Below are positions 7,312-20,000 of a stretch of 64,000 bases of DNA, piece after piece. The number at the start of each line of letters is the position of its first letter. Position 1 is the stretch's first letter. The stretch lies in assembly GCF_900115125.1 (NCBI RefSeq), contig NZ_FOVJ01000001.1:653852-717851 (forward strand). Direction: 5' to 3'. The notes under the pieces were generated by a model. That model did not search any database and was not told the origin of the DNA. It was given only the letters and a program-made list of their open reading frames with translations. The stretch is from Nitrosospira briensis. GTDB taxonomy: Bacteria > Pseudomonadota > Gammaproteobacteria > Burkholderiales > Nitrosomonadaceae. A program made the translations under genes and the position numbers.

Positions 7312-9246
7312 ATGGCGCAAAGAATTGTAACTCACGTCATCCGTAATCAGAACGGAGACACCCTCGCCCTTTGCAATCCTGAGGAGGCGTGGACTCAACG
7401 CAGAAAAGAGTGGGCCATTTCCGACATTCTTTTGCACCGGCATGAGTATTTTGTTTTCGGCCAGAACAACGGTTTGCGTCGAATCATTGTGGTTAACGAC
7501 CCGCAGGGAAATTACCTGCGGACCAGCCCTGATTCCCTTCCCGGCAACAACCTGGATTCCTTGCCAGTTATCGAACGCAACCCTTGGGAACTTGCACTTG
7601 AAGATGCCGAAGTTCTTGCGGTACACGCCGCGCTGGTCCCGGTTGGACCGGGCCGAGTCCTGCTGATGGGTGGGGATGAGCACGATAAATCCAACGCGGA
7701 TGGCGGCGATATCCATAACACGCGGTTTTATGACTTCATTATTAACGAAGTACGCGATGTCGGTTCGCCTGAAGCAGATACATTTTGTTGCGGCCATGCC
7801 TTTTTGCCGGACGGCCGCTGGCTGGTGGGAGGTGGCACGGAGGAATGGAACGACCCTGGCTTAGAAGATGAACATATCGATATTCATGGGAATCCCCGCA
7901 ATCATTGGAGCGGAACGCGTGAATGCGCCGCCTACGAGCCCGCTGATGAGCAATGGAGCAGCGTGGCCCCTATGTTACCCGAGCCAGGCCAGGCCACCCG
8001 CGGCGGCGGCCGCTGGTACCCGACATTAATTACACTGGCGGATGGCCGTATACTGGCAGTTGGTGGTCATCCCCGTGTAGATCCTGGGGACCCGGCGGTC
8101 AATGACGGCCGGCATGGGTCCTGGCTACCGGAGATATACGATGCCGCCACCAACGCCTGGACATACACTGCCGGCCATTGGTTATACGTAGATTGGGTCG
8201 ATGTTCCGCCCCAGGTCGAGTTGCCCGAAGGGCAGGTCCGGCCCGAGGGCGTATCCAACTATCTATACTATCCCCGGCTGTTTGTGGTGCCCGGAGGCGA
8301 GGTATTTCTTGCCTCACCCAACGATGGAAATTGCGGGTGGTACAATCCGGCAACCGGCTTGATCGCTCCGCTACTGCTTGATTCTCCGCCGCACGACGGC
8401 CGGGGCTACGCAGAGACCAACCATACTGCTGTCTTGCTGCCCCTCCTCCCGGGTGATGGTTATACCGCGCACGTGTTGTTTCTCGGTTACGAGAGCGCAC
8501 AGAGAATTTCGCTCGGCGGCATAGATAGAATGATCGATCCGGAGAATCCGCCAAACTGGGAGCCCGCGAGTGTTCGCGACTGGCCCGCCGATCCACCTCT
8601 CCGGCGACATGGTTGCAGCGTTCTGCTGCCGACGGGAGAGGTATTCTTCACGGGTGGACTCGATCATGATCAGACAGAGGGCGGCAGTCCTGATAATTCC
8701 GCTGTGCTTGAGGGAGAGATCTATAGTCCGGGTATCGATTGGAAAACCAATACCTACAATTTTGCCGATGAGACCTGGACAACCACACCACCCGCCTCCG
8801 TCGCCCGCAACTATCATTCGGTAGCACTATTGCTGCCAAACGGCCTTGTCCTGACGGCAGGTTCCAACATCAACGGCAGCAGCGGCGGCGATGATGTCAA
8901 AGAGTATCGCCTGGAAATGTACTCACCCTGGTACGATGGCGATCCGGATCGACCGAGAATCACCGGTTCACCCTCAGCGTTGGGTTACGGCGAGAGTTTT
9001 CAGGTAATCTCGCCACAGGCGAGCAAGATCGCGCGGACTGCGTTGATGCGCTGTGGTTCCGTAACGCACGCGTGGGATGGAGACCAGCGTTATATCGGGA
9101 TGGAGTTCGAATTGGTTGCACCTGGCGTGCTTCAGGCAGTGGCGCCACCGGGCGGCGACATCGCGCCGCCAGGACCCTATATGTTGTGGATTGTCGATCA
9201 GCAGGGGCGTCCCTGTGAGCAAGCCAGTTTCCTGCTGCTTGCCTGA
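7312..9246 (+). CDS. Galactose-oxidase-like copper radical oxidase (glyoxal oxidase / DUF1929 type)
   Basis: 644 residues from the ATG at 7312 (AAAGGA upstream); a TTG 13 codons earlier is less likely. It has a Kelch beta-propeller followed by a DUF1929-like C-terminal beta-sandwich. Residues matching the copper radical site of galactose oxidase are all present: Cys159 or Cys160 (TFCCGH) for the thioether, Tyr236 (GRWYPT), the Tyr501-His502 pair (RNYHSVALLLPNG) and His586 (VTHAWDGDQR). Kelch signatures such as LADGRILAVGGHP and LLPTGEVFFTGG are visible. Such enzymes oxidise primary alcohols or aldehydes to make H2O2. No signal peptide is seen, which is odd for the family; the export route is unclear. 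It converges on the TcA-module paralogue and borders the Tc locus. Confidence 0.85.
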   Translation: MAQRIVTHVIRNQNGDTLALCNPEEAWTQRRKEWAISDILLHRHEYFVFGQNNGLRRIIVVNDPQGNYLRTSPDSLPGNNLDSLPVIERNPWELALEDAEVLAVHAALVPVGPGRVLLMGGDEHDKSNADGGDIHNTRFYDFIINEVRDVGSPEADTFCCGHAFLPDGRWLVGGGTEEWNDPGLEDEHIDIHGNPRNHWSGTRECAAYEPADEQWSSVAPMLPEPGQATRGGGRWYPTLITLADGRILAVGGHPRVDPGDPAVNDGRHGSWLPEIYDAATNAWTYTAGHWLYVDWVDVPPQVELPEGQVRPEGVSNYLYYPRLFVVPGGEVFLASPNDGNCGWYNPATGLIAPLLLDSPPHDGRGYAETNHTAVLLPLLPGDGYTAHVLFLGYESAQRISLGGIDRMIDPENPPNWEPASVRDWPADPPLRRHGCSVLLPTGEVFFTGGLDHDQTEGGSPDNSAVLEGEIYSPGIDWKTNTYNFADETWTTTPPASVARNYHSVALLLPNGLVLTAGSNINGSSGGDDVKEYRLEMYSPWYDGDPDRPRITGSPSALGYGESFQVISPQASKIARTALMRCGSVTHAWDGDQRYIGMEFELVAPGVLQAVAPPGGDIAPPGPYMLWIVDQQGRPCEQASFLLLA

Positions 9247-9290
9247 ACGCCGGGTTCCCTGATTTCACCATTTCCCTTCATCCCGGAATT

Positions 9291-10730
9291 CTATCTGGCC
9301 TTCCTGTCCAGTTCAACGACCCGCGAATCGGCCAGGGATAGGAGTTGATCGATGCTCTGATCAATTTGCCCAGCAATTACAGCCGGGATAATATTTTGCG
9401 CCAGTGACGCCTCCAGTGCATTTCGCAGACGCGAGGGCTTCTCGGTGAGCAAATGGTCAAGCTCGGTTGGAAGTCCTTGACGAAAGAAACCATAGGCCAC
9501 CGCGGGTTCCAGTTCGTACTGAAATGACCACTGCGTGTCCAGTCGCACGTAGTGGAGTTGTTCAAAAGAAATGCTTGTTTTGCCGTTAAGGAAATTCAAA
9601 TCGTCATCAGTCAATTCTTGAGCGGGTTCATTTCCAATGAGCGGCTTCAGCTCGTCCATATGGCGCTCATATTCGGATGGGCCAAGAAATTTGCTTGAAG
9701 TTATTTCCAGATCGATCGCCTGCTGCAACGGGGCATTGAATACAATATCCGAAACGGCAATTTCCTCTCCTCCGTCTGCCCCGCCCTCTGCGCCCTGCCC
9801 TTCCATTCCACTATCAGGTTCGAAAACGCGGATAATGAGATCGGCTCTTGCTTTTTTCGTCGAGAACTGTCCGGTGTTATACGGAATTTCATAAAATCCA
9901 TCCGCATCCGTAACGGTTTGCCCGAGCAATATTTCCGATCGCAAATCCCGGTCGAAGGCGCGTACGATAACGTTCGGAAGTGGTGCGCCATCGGGGTAAC
10001 GAGTTCTGCCCCGGACAATGCATAACGCTTCGACCGTAATGTCGAGGAATTCCTGAATGGCGGCTGACGGCTTCCTGGATTCAGCCACAACGCTACGTTC
10101 TGCATCAAACACGCGAACAACCAGATCAGGTCCTGTCCGTCCGTTTGATCGCCAGGCGTAGTCAACTCGATAAGACCCGTCAGGCTGGAGCGCAGCCGCG
10201 CTACCACAGGGCAAAAGACCCCGGGCGGGAAGAGAATCGAAGGCACGAACCGTAAAGCCGCGAGCGGTGAGAGGGGCGCCATCATCCTGACAGACTTGCC
10301 CGCTAACCGTGTAAATGCGAATTTGAGCGATATCGGGGCTTACCGTCACGGCAGCGATGGTATCGAGCTGATCCCTGAGGCTTTCGGCCTGATCTGATGA
10401 AACTTCTTCAAGGGTAAAGCCCCGTTCCCAGAAGATACGGGCGAAATCGCTCTGGCGAGGAATAGGTAGGACAAGCCCGGACAGGGCGCGCAGTTCTCCA
10501 CCAATAATGATGACACGCGCGGAGTTGCCCGCGATTACACATTTGAAATTATTCGACCCTGCCAGGGTTTCTTTCAATTTTTCGATTTCGCTTGCGCTCA
10601 ACCTTTCCAGCAATATGCCGCGGGCAAGAATGTGCTGGCGCAGGTGTTTGATACCTTTGACGACAGTCAGCAGTTTTTGGAGAATAGCGAATTTTTTGTC
10701 CGGATGACTAAACTGAATGGTAGCTCGCAT
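9291..10730 (-). CDS. Stand-alone paralogue of the TcA N-terminal module
   Basis: 479 residues; the ATG has AAGGA 9 bases upstream. The N-terminus (1-135) is mixed alpha/beta and unrecognised. Two transthyretin-like (carboxypeptidase regulatory type) beta-sandwiches follow, about 140-230 and 232-330. The second, with DRDLRSEILLGQTVTDADG, YEIPYNTGQF and IVFNAP, closely resembles residues 107-190 of the TcA protein encoded upstream (DRDLRNEEFLGQSKTDRQG, ILFNAP). The similarity continues into the helical region after it (LKPLIG then LNFLNGKT, compare LKPLLG then ISFLSGET). There is no pore, receptor or TcB-binding region, so it cannot be a TcA itself. It lies 308 bp downstream of TcA on the same strand. 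It may be an accessory protein or the remnant of a duplicated TcA. Confidence 0.75.
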   Translation of the reverse strand: MRATIQFSHPDKKFAILQKLLTVVKGIKHLRQHILARGILLERLSASEIEKLKETLAGSNNFKCVIAGNSARVIIIGGELRALSGLVLPIPRQSDFARIFWERGFTLEEVSSDQAESLRDQLDTIAAVTVSPDIAQIRIYTVSGQVCQDDGAPLTARGFTVRAFDSLPARGLLPCGSAAALQPDGSYRVDYAWRSNGRTGPDLVVRVFDAERSVVAESRKPSAAIQEFLDITVEALCIVRGRTRYPDGAPLPNVIVRAFDRDLRSEILLGQTVTDADGFYEIPYNTGQFSTKKARADLIIRVFEPDSGMEGQGAEGGADGGEEIAVSDIVFNAPLQQAIDLEITSSKFLGPSEYERHMDELKPLIGNEPAQELTDDDLNFLNGKTSISFEQLHYVRLDTQWSFQYELEPAVAYGFFRQGLPTELDHLLTEKPSRLRNALEASLAQNIIPAVIAGQIDQSIDQLLSLADSRVVELDRKAR

Positions 10731-11038
10731 CTACGTTTTCCTTTTTATTGTCCAGATAAATCGCAAGTTCTTTCCCATCAGGTAATTGCCCTATTCAAGT
10801 GTAGCCCATCAGCAATTATAGCGCAGCAGCCAGCTGATTTTTTTTGCCCAGGGACCTGATATAAATCGGTTTGATCTTGTAGCCACTTCATTGCGGCCGT
10901 AACAGGACGCGTGGCACAAACAGAGAAACAAGGGGGAAGACAGCTTAATCTACGCATAACTTCCCGCTAGTGAAAGCGCCTGAGACAGATCGTGTGTTAA
11001 TTAGCGTTCCGTAAAATGGGCATATAAAAAACCCGTCG
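10731..11038. other. Intergenic, nothing convincing
   Basis: 308 bp between the end of the TcA gene and the start of the TcA-module paralogue. It is AT-richer than the genes around it. The only element I can support is the Shine-Dalgarno of the downstream gene near 10740. No clear terminator stem follows TcA. Confidence 0.4.
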
Positions 11039-14000
11039 CTATGGCCCGTTCCACGTGTAGCCGACGATCAACAATAAGTCTTCCACCTCCGCCGGGTCTA
11101 CCTCCAGATTTTCACCGGCGGGATTGGTCATTTTCAATAGCCAGGTAACAGGCGGAGCCGCCGGCGCCATCTCGATTGCGACATCCTTTTGGCTGAAATG
11201 CAACCCGCCATAATCTGCCACTGGAGTTAGTGTCAGGGTCTCGGTCTCCGGCAAAGGAGGTGTCAGGAAAACCGTATAGTTTCCATCCTTGGTGCAGCGT
11301 GCCAGCACCAATATCGTGTTGACCGCAAGCGTTTTTCCCTGATCAAGGATACGGAAGCGTTCCGGCGACATTTCCAGTTCGAAGATATTCCCATTGGCCG
11401 CATCAACAGGATGGAGGAAGCGGTGCCATTGAGTGGGAAACTCCTGGCGCAGGTCAAACATTCGCAAAGACGGCGTTGTTTGATCAACCTGGAAATAGTC
11501 CCGAAGATGCCTGACCGCAGCATTCTTGAAAGGTCCGGCATCTTCCCGGGCGGTATATTTGATGTGCAGGATGGCATCCGAAATCGTGCCGTAATCAAAT
11601 TGGCGCAGCGGTCTGCCGAAGTCCGCTGAATCTGGGTTCGAGTCGTTGAACAGTTCCAGCGACCATCTACTGATAACGCCCCCACCCTCGAACGGCAAGT
11701 AACGCTCGTCGCGGAAACTCAACTCGAACACGCCGCTATCGTTTTGGGCATTACTGGCAGCAATGGCTTTAAAGGGAATATTGTTCTCGATAAAGCGCTC
11801 ATCATCCGCCAGCCCGCCCTGCTCATCCCTGTTTCGAGGGTAACCACCATCACCGATATTTGTATTAATTCGAATGCTGTTTCTCAGCAAACGCAAGGTG
11901 CAGGAAATCGCCGTATAAGGACCGACTACGCAAGGCAGGGTGATGCTCACGGACTTGATGCGGCGGAAGTAGTGGCCGGGGTAGTCGAGGTCTAAGATTT
12001 CTTCAGGCAGATCAAAGAGGCAGCGCCCCGTTTCCCGCAACTGAACCATTGCCCGCGGCTCGTGCAGCACCAGGGAAACATGCTTCGTCAGTTCAAATTC
12101 GCGCCGGTTCTGCTCCAGGTAAGTAGTTTCGAGTCGGCGCAGGTCATATTGAAGCTTTTCGCCCGCCAGCAATCCTTTCTTAAGGCTGTCCCAGTAGCCG
12201 AAACTGATGTAGCTGCTGTCCTGCAAGCCCAGTTCGAAGCGGAAGCACCGCTCCGCCTGTTTCGCCAGGTCGTACGCCAGCCGGTAGCTCTGGAAATATA
12301 CGCCGGAAATCTCCCCCACCTGCCATTGATACAGCTCCTGGTTCGTGTACTTCGAACGCATGAAGGCATCCGTAGCCTTGGCGTTCTCTATCTGGAGGAT
12401 GTGATTTTCGAGTTCTTTTTCCGCCATGGAAACTCGGAGTTCGGCAGCGGTGATTTGCTTATCAACTTGAGCAAGCTCCTTTTCTGCTAAACGTTCCTGA
12501 AATTTCCATTCCTCCCAACGGCGCTCGTTGCCCGCCTGGGTTGCCATAAGATTTGCTCCCGAGTGCAACGTTCCACCGAGTCCGCTAAAAAAAGCGGCCC
12601 AATTAAATGCAGATTCACCTACGTTTCCTCCGCCGTACTTTACTGTTGTAACGGGTGATCCTCCAGCGCCAGAAACACCGATAGTAATCTCAGGTACCAA
12701 ATGTGCGGTACCTGCTGTCGCATTCAATGTAGTAGCGATCAATTCAGAGAGAATTCCAAGCCCGTGCGTGATCATGGATAATTCTTCCCAAGCATTGACC
12801 TTCTCAATATCTCGGTAATAGTTTCTTCTCTCCTCTACGATTGCTTTGGAACGCATCACTCCTGCCAGATTTTCTTTCGCCTCCTCAATCTGCCTTTCCC
12901 GCACGGCTTTAACCGCTTCCAGCACCCTGATTTCCAGTTCCTGGCGCAATAACCCCAGCGCCTCGGCATCTTTCTTTTCCAGCGCGGCGAGCAAGGCGCC
13001 ACCGAGGGCTTTCACGTCATTACATACTTCATTGGCTTTTTGCAGCAGGAGATTGAAACGGTAAAGGGATAGAGGAGCATTCAGGTCAGCCAAAGCGCTG
13101 CCGATATCCACGCCACCCGCCACCGCTTTCACCAGTGCACGCGGATCGATCGGCGGCTCGAAGAGCGCCAGTTGGCGCACCACACCCTCGATATTCATGC
13201 AGTGGCGAATCTTGTATAGCCGATCGGCAACGGTGTCCCAATAGCCCAGCATCTTGTCGTTCTGCGGTATGCAGAAGTAAAGCATCGGCAGCGGAGCCGG
13301 GTCTCCGCCGTCCGATTCGTCACCGGGCAGCACGGGGACGAGGTTCTCCACTTCCACCATCGCGTTCGAGAACTTGTCGAACTCGGTTTCCAATTCGTTG
13401 AAACTTTCCAGTGGAGGCTTTGCCTGGGGTGGAATTTTCCTGGGGCGGGGGCCCAGAATTTCAGCCGCGAGAATATATAGTTGAGTTGCCTCGTTGATGC
13501 TCTCCATACTGTCCTGGCGGAAAAGGTTGTCACCCCAGGTAATGAGGTTATCCAGGTACTTCATAACCACCGTCTTCTGATAGACCACCGTCCGGTAGTT
13601 GGCAATGCGATGCGGCTCGAACGGGTTCCGACGCCAATCCAGCACCTGGTCTTCCAATTCCTTCTTTGCTTCGGCGGAATAGTCCGGCAGGCTCGTATCG
13701 CCGGCAAGCATGCGCAAGATATGGTCGATGCGCTGCTGGATATATTCCGGGTCCGTCGTCTCAAAGAATGGTTTCGTAATCCAGTACTTGCTCATCTCGG
13801 AGCCGCCCGGCATGGAGCTTTCCACTCCTAGCGGATTAAATATGAGGTGGTACCAATCGCGTGCCTCTTCGAAACGCTGGTTTTTGCTCAATGAATTGGC
13901 AACGAGCAAGGGTGCGTGGAAGAACAATTCCCAGTTGTAGGACGAATAGGCGCCATCCGAAGAAAAATCGACCATTTCTTGTGGATAGTATTTCGAGTGT

Positions 14001-17000
14001 GGATTAGATTGGGGGTTGTTCGGATCGTTGATGTACTCCAATACCGAAATTTGTGGCCGATAGCTATTGAAGAACTTAAAACCCGTGTTTTTCAATTGGG
14101 TCTCACGGCTCATCAGGGCAGGAATACCTTTGCTCGGGTTAGAAACCAGGTTTGCGAACTCGCAAACGAAGGGGTGATAAAAATTTTTGAAGTGGAACAG
14201 GCGTGAGCGGGATTGAAACAGCGCTGATGCTTGCATGCCTATTTCATAGCGTACGCCTCGCATGTACAAGCGCTCGAATAGATTCTTGATCTGATCGGCT
14301 TCGTAAGGCGGCGACTCCTCCGGAAAGTACTGATGCAAATACTGCTCCCAATATTGCCGTTCGCTGGGAGACCAACTCGAAGGGTCAAGGTTATCCAGCC
14401 ACGTTTCCACCTGGCTCTCGTAGTGAGCCTCTAAGGCCCGGTATCCACTCTTGAGTTCCGGGTAATACAGCCTCACATCGCCGGGCGTGCCGGGAAGGTC
14501 TAGTATGATGTCGAGCAAGGGCAGCACGAAGAAGGTCCGTTTCTCGTCGTTATAAAAATAGGGCAACCATACTCCTACAGGCGTAGGAAGGGGAGCAGGA
14601 AGTGGAAAAGGACCATTTAGTGGTTCACTCACCAGCAGCATTCGATCGAAATACGATAAATGCCAACCCGGAGACATTTTGAAAATTCCTGGCGTCTCCA
14701 ATAGAATTTGGGTATCTGAACCGGTGTTAGATTGGGTAGCAAAATTGTTATGTAGCGTGAAATCGTTCTCGTCATCCCACCGAAGCTCCAATTCTTTCCA
14801 TTTCGCGTAGATGGTCGCCCAGCCAGCAGCTGGCACTTCGGGCTGAAGCGCCGTCCTGAAATCTCCTAAAGAGCGCGCGGATTCAGGTACTCCTTCACAC
14901 CCGAAAATTTCGAAAGCCGCTCGGTGCGTATAGGTAGCGTGAGAAAGCGCTTGGTACTCTATTCCAACGCGGCCATCCCTATCACTCCTGTCTATAAACA
15001 AGAAAAGGCCTTCCTTCTCCAAGTCCTGACGACTTAGGTAATAGGCCTCTCTTTGAAAATAATCTTTTGATGTGCGTTTTGACATCCATTTCCCCTGCCA
15101 GCATTCACTAGACACCATTTGCCCTCGGAGGCGCTTGTATACCAATGGCAGTGGGACGTTTTTTTCACCCCCGGAAGGTACGTCTACGGTCGCGTTTCTT
15201 CCTTCATCCGGCACTTCCGTGAATACCGGCCAAAACAGAAACAAACGCTTGTTTATCACTGCCGGAATAAGAAAATCTCCCTGAATGTCCAGATCCACCT
15301 TCTCCCAAGGCGTCCACTGCCGATAATCGTAGCGGCGGTAGTAATAAAGGTGAGGCTCCGCTCCCGAATTGCGCCCGAACACATGAATGACAGTATCGGC
15401 GCCATCGTCCTCCTGGTAGAAACCGGCGATTTCAAGTTGCGCCACGCCGTTCAATTTTTCCAGGTAGTTCAGGAACGCGGTCTCAACGGTATGCTGACTG
15501 ATTTCATTCTGCAGCAATTCGTTTTCCATATCCTTGAAAAAGGACGACCGGTCTTTTTTCAATTCCGGCTCGATCCAGTTTTCCGGCCATAGGAACACCT
15601 TGCGGTTCGCCTCCCATACGCGATATTTGCGCATCCATGTCCACCAGCGCCACGGGCTGTCGCCGTCGTCGCCCTCTGCCTTCACGTTAACGTTGGATTC
15701 CAGGCCCATGAAGCAGCGCTGCACGAACAACTGCACCGAGCCCGATGCCTGGGCCAGCCGGCTCGTCAACAGGCAGGAAGACATTTCGATATCGAGCAGA
15801 TAGTAGGCATACAGGTCGTTCATGTTTTCCCGCTTTTCGCTCGGCGCGTCCGCCGGCGGGGTTTGGGTCAGCAGCCAGGCGGCAAGGGCGTCGCGCTTGC
15901 GCTCGCGCAATACATCCTGTATTTCGGCACTCAATATCAGCCACGTCTCGGCGCCCAGCTTGGAGTGCAACAGTTTATTCAGCGTTTTTGCATGATCCGA
16001 AGCCATGGTGGCCGCCGCAAAGCTTTGGGCTGTGCCAGCGCTGGCGTTCAGGTTGCCGAGGAAATAAAACACTCGCCGCAAACGCTCCCAGTTTTCCGCA
16101 AGCAGGAACTCCGCAGGGTAGACCAGATCGAGCGAGGTGGTCAGTGCTTCCACATCAGCGGCTGGCCAGTTCTCGTACAACCGCTCCACGTCTGCGGCAA
16201 AGGCCGCCTTATCGGCGTATTCGCCCGCATTCAATTTTTCCAGCACTTCCAGCAGACTGATTTGCTTTTCCGGAAGACTGTCGCGGAGGCGCATCAGGCG
16301 GCTCGTTCGCAGGATGCGGTCAAGATCGGGAAGGGGGTCAGGATCGGGAGGAGGTCCAGGTTTATCCAGCGGCAGAGTCATGAACTCAAGCAGTTTCGCG
16401 CCGTCTGTCAGAGCGATGATCATCTCCCATTCAGCCAGGGTGATTTTCCATTTCTTCCAGATAGTCGCAACCCGGTTCGCCCAATACCAGCCATTGAGGG
16501 TGGATTCATCGATGGTAAATTCGGCCGTCACGCGCGCCAGCAGGGTTTCAGGCAGGCGGGGGTAGTGTGTCAGCAGGCGGTAAGTCAGCGCCTCGGTCAG
16601 GCCCAGCTGTGCGCTGGTCAACTGTACCGCCGCCTTTTCCACCGCTGTTGTGGACAGATAATCCAGGGCCTTGATCGCCGCATTTGCCAGACGCCTTGCA
16701 AAAGTGTCATTTCCGGGTCGGGTAGCGTCGATGTCAACGTCCGTCAGCCACACGCGCGGGTCCGGTGGATTGGCACCCTGGGGCTGAGCTGCCAGCTTAT
16801 TCACCGCCGTCGTATAAGCTGTCTCGTTCGATAACGCAAGGAGCGCGGCCTGCTCATCACTGCTCATGATGCCGGTGAAGCGCAGCAAGCGTTGTTCCGA
16901 ATCATAGGCGATTTTAGCGGCAAGCTCGGCAGGCAGTTGCGCGGCAAAATCTATCACTTCGGGCAGCCTGGCCAGTGATTCTGAAAATTTTGCCTCGTAG

Positions 17001-20000
17001 AACTTGACCCGCATTTCCGCCGGAGTTCCCGCGACAGGCGTACCTTTTCTTACGACATTCAGGAAGGCTTCCGCCTCTGCTTCATTCCGGCCGAGTTGTT
17101 GAAGCAGGCTGACCAGCAAGGCGGTCAGTCGTTCCTCATCAGTGGGATTGGACAGGAAATCGTATTGGGCGGCGTCATATTCTGTCCGGATAGCCTGCAA
17201 CTGCTTGCGGAGGCTGGCGAGGAACTTTCTCGCATCCGCTTCTTTGATCGCCGCTCTTGCGTCGCGGTCCGCAGCAAGCAACCAGTTGAGCTCGTCCGGA
17301 GAAAACCCGGTATTTTTTACGTGGTCGATCTTTTCCACGAACTCCAACGCCATTTTCGGGTCCGCGAAATACAAAACGTCCTGTTGAATAATTTTCAACA
17401 AAACCTTCCAATCTTCCGCGTTATACCCGAGTAACCTCGACAGCCAGGCATGACGCCAGAGAAATGAAAGATTGCTCAGTTTCAGATCATCGGTGATATA
17501 GTTCGTACCGTCTGCCTTGGTCAGTTTCTTGAGCAGAACCAGATCGGCTTCGCGAATCCCCAGCGCGGCCAACACAACCGGATGGTGTGCAGTGATATTC
17601 TCCCCACCGGGCAGATCGCCGTTGGGCTCAAGTTCAAACGCCGGGTCGAGGGGGTTGATGAGCCGTTTGTTCAGGAACAGGCTCTGGTAAAGCCCATCGC
17701 TTCTCTTCTCGTACGCTTTCGTGAATTGAGTCCGGGTATTCAGGTTGCCAAACAAGGCGCACACCTGCTCCACAGTGGCTTTGGCGCCGAAGCGGTTTTT
17801 TAATCGGTTGAAGTAGAACAGATTGATCAAAAAAGCATCGTTCAGCAGCCACTCCCCGTCGGCAGGCTGATTGCCGACACCGGGCTGCCGGATGAGAAGA
17901 TCGAGCTCCCACATCTTCCAGCCCTTGAGCTTTCTCCAAAGCCGCAGGAAGCGGTGGATGCGATCGAGCATTGGCGCATCGAGCGCTTGAACCGCTTTCT
18001 GTTCAGCGTCGCATGAGGGGTCACGGTGATGAACAACGATATCGCCCGCGGGATTGATGAATTTCAAATCCAGCAAGGCAAGCAGATCGTTGTACTCCAG
18101 TCCCGTTTTGTCGAGAAAATTCTTGACGTTTCCGACTATCTCAAGCCAGTTCGCTTCTTTCTCTCCCCAAACCGCCTGCTGCCCGTCTACTGTAGGGTCA
18201 GCTACCAATATGAGCCGTCTTTCATCGAAATCAGCGTCCGGGTCCGTGCTGATACCAAAATACTCGGCAGCGATATCGCCTTCGGAAGGATCGTTGGGCG
18301 AGGCCGAACTTCTCAGGGTGCGCATCAAATCCCAGCGCTGGAGCCCGGATTTTTGAAATCCCGCCCTCACCTCCTCGGCGAACAGGTCAAACGGCAGGCT
18401 TGATGGATACTTGGCTGTACTTAATTTCCCATAAGCTTTGGGATTCACGTACTGCGGATAAGCCCGCAGCTCGGCAGCGGTGGCTTTCGTGTTGCGGAGG
18501 ATTTCCGCGAAAAAATTTGCCGTCCCTTTTTTCTTCAACAGATAAGTCACGTCGTCGCCATGCACCACCCACCGGTCTGGAATTGTGGGGTTAACCTGCG
18601 AGAGTGAAAAATCAGCGCCCAGGGCTATCTTTTCTTTATCCTCATTAATTGGATCGAGAAACGCGTCTTCAAAGGCTTGGGCAACGGCCGCTTTCGCGGC
18701 GGCAGGATCGGCAGGAATGGCGGTGAAACCGACCATCTCCAGGTCGTTTTCGCCTTCTGCATCTATCGCGTCTTCCAGCACTTCGCACACCACGTCTATG
18801 TAAGGAAAGGTTGTCAACGCGTTGGCGCAATTGAGTTCAATGAAGCCCAGATCGGGGCGGCGAGCGAACAGCACGTCCTTTACCGTTTGGCCGGGCTGCG
18901 CGGGATTCGATGCTTCGCGGTCCTTGAGGAACATCAGCAAGTCGGCAAAGTAAGCGGCAGGGCCGAGCACGGAGCGGCAGTGCTCGCATTCGCACAGATC
19001 GCCCGTTCTGAACAAGTTCTCCCAGTTGGGGAAGGTTTTCAACGCCTCGTCATTGTTTTTCAGTGCCAGGGGTAGCCTCTCGGCTTCCAGCCCCTTGAGA
19101 TCGGCAACGATTGTCAGCACGGCGGCATGGGTATCGGCAGCGCGATTCCAGGCAAGGCGGGCGGTATTGGGAGTGAAGCCAGGCTGACTGGCATAGCGGC
19201 GCACGAACTCGCTCTTGCCCATGCGATAAACCTTCTGCGCGGAATGAAGGCCATCCGCCAGGAGCGCGTCCGTTCCCTCAAAAGTGGGAACGAGCTTGAA
19301 CACGCGCTGCACGGCTTTCAGTTCCAGTCGGAAACTCTCATCGTCCGCCAATGCCTGTAAGCCGGGTCGATCGCTGTTCTTCAAAAAATCATCGACTGGC
19401 GTGTTCAGCAATTCAAATTCCGGGTTACGGTCAAGAAATGTCCTCAGCGACTCGGCGTGAGGCATTCCACGAGCACCGCCATTATTCAGGGCGCGGTCCA
19501 GCCCGCCTGAAAACGCGGTGGTGGGAAAAGCGAGCCTGAACTCCCGTGCGAGCGTTTTTCCATAGACTTCCGCATCCGGGAATTTCTCATCTCCGGGAAT
19601 CGCCCCCATCTCGAAGGGCAGCTTGATGACTCCGTCCGCGTGTCGCGTCTTGATCAGGTCCACCCATTCAGCCTCGCTCTTTTTCGCCAGGGTGCGGATC
19701 TGCTCAGGCCGCCGGACATCGAATTCCTCTTTCAATACCTTGACTACGGAAAAATCGCTCCGCGTCAGTTGGGTGAGCTGAAAGGAGGTACGCAGATCGG
19801 CAATTTCAGATTTCTCGAAAGATGGATCTTCTTCAAGCGCATCCAGTAGCTCAGGTGTGGAGGCCTTGTATTGATTGAACAGGCGGGCAAATTTTTGCTG
19901 CTTCGGTCCGCCCGTGATCCCGGCATGGGCCAGGGCCGATTTCACAAATGTCGGCTTCTCGTCAGACAAAATACGCCCGGCGATGAATTGCAAAAAGGCG

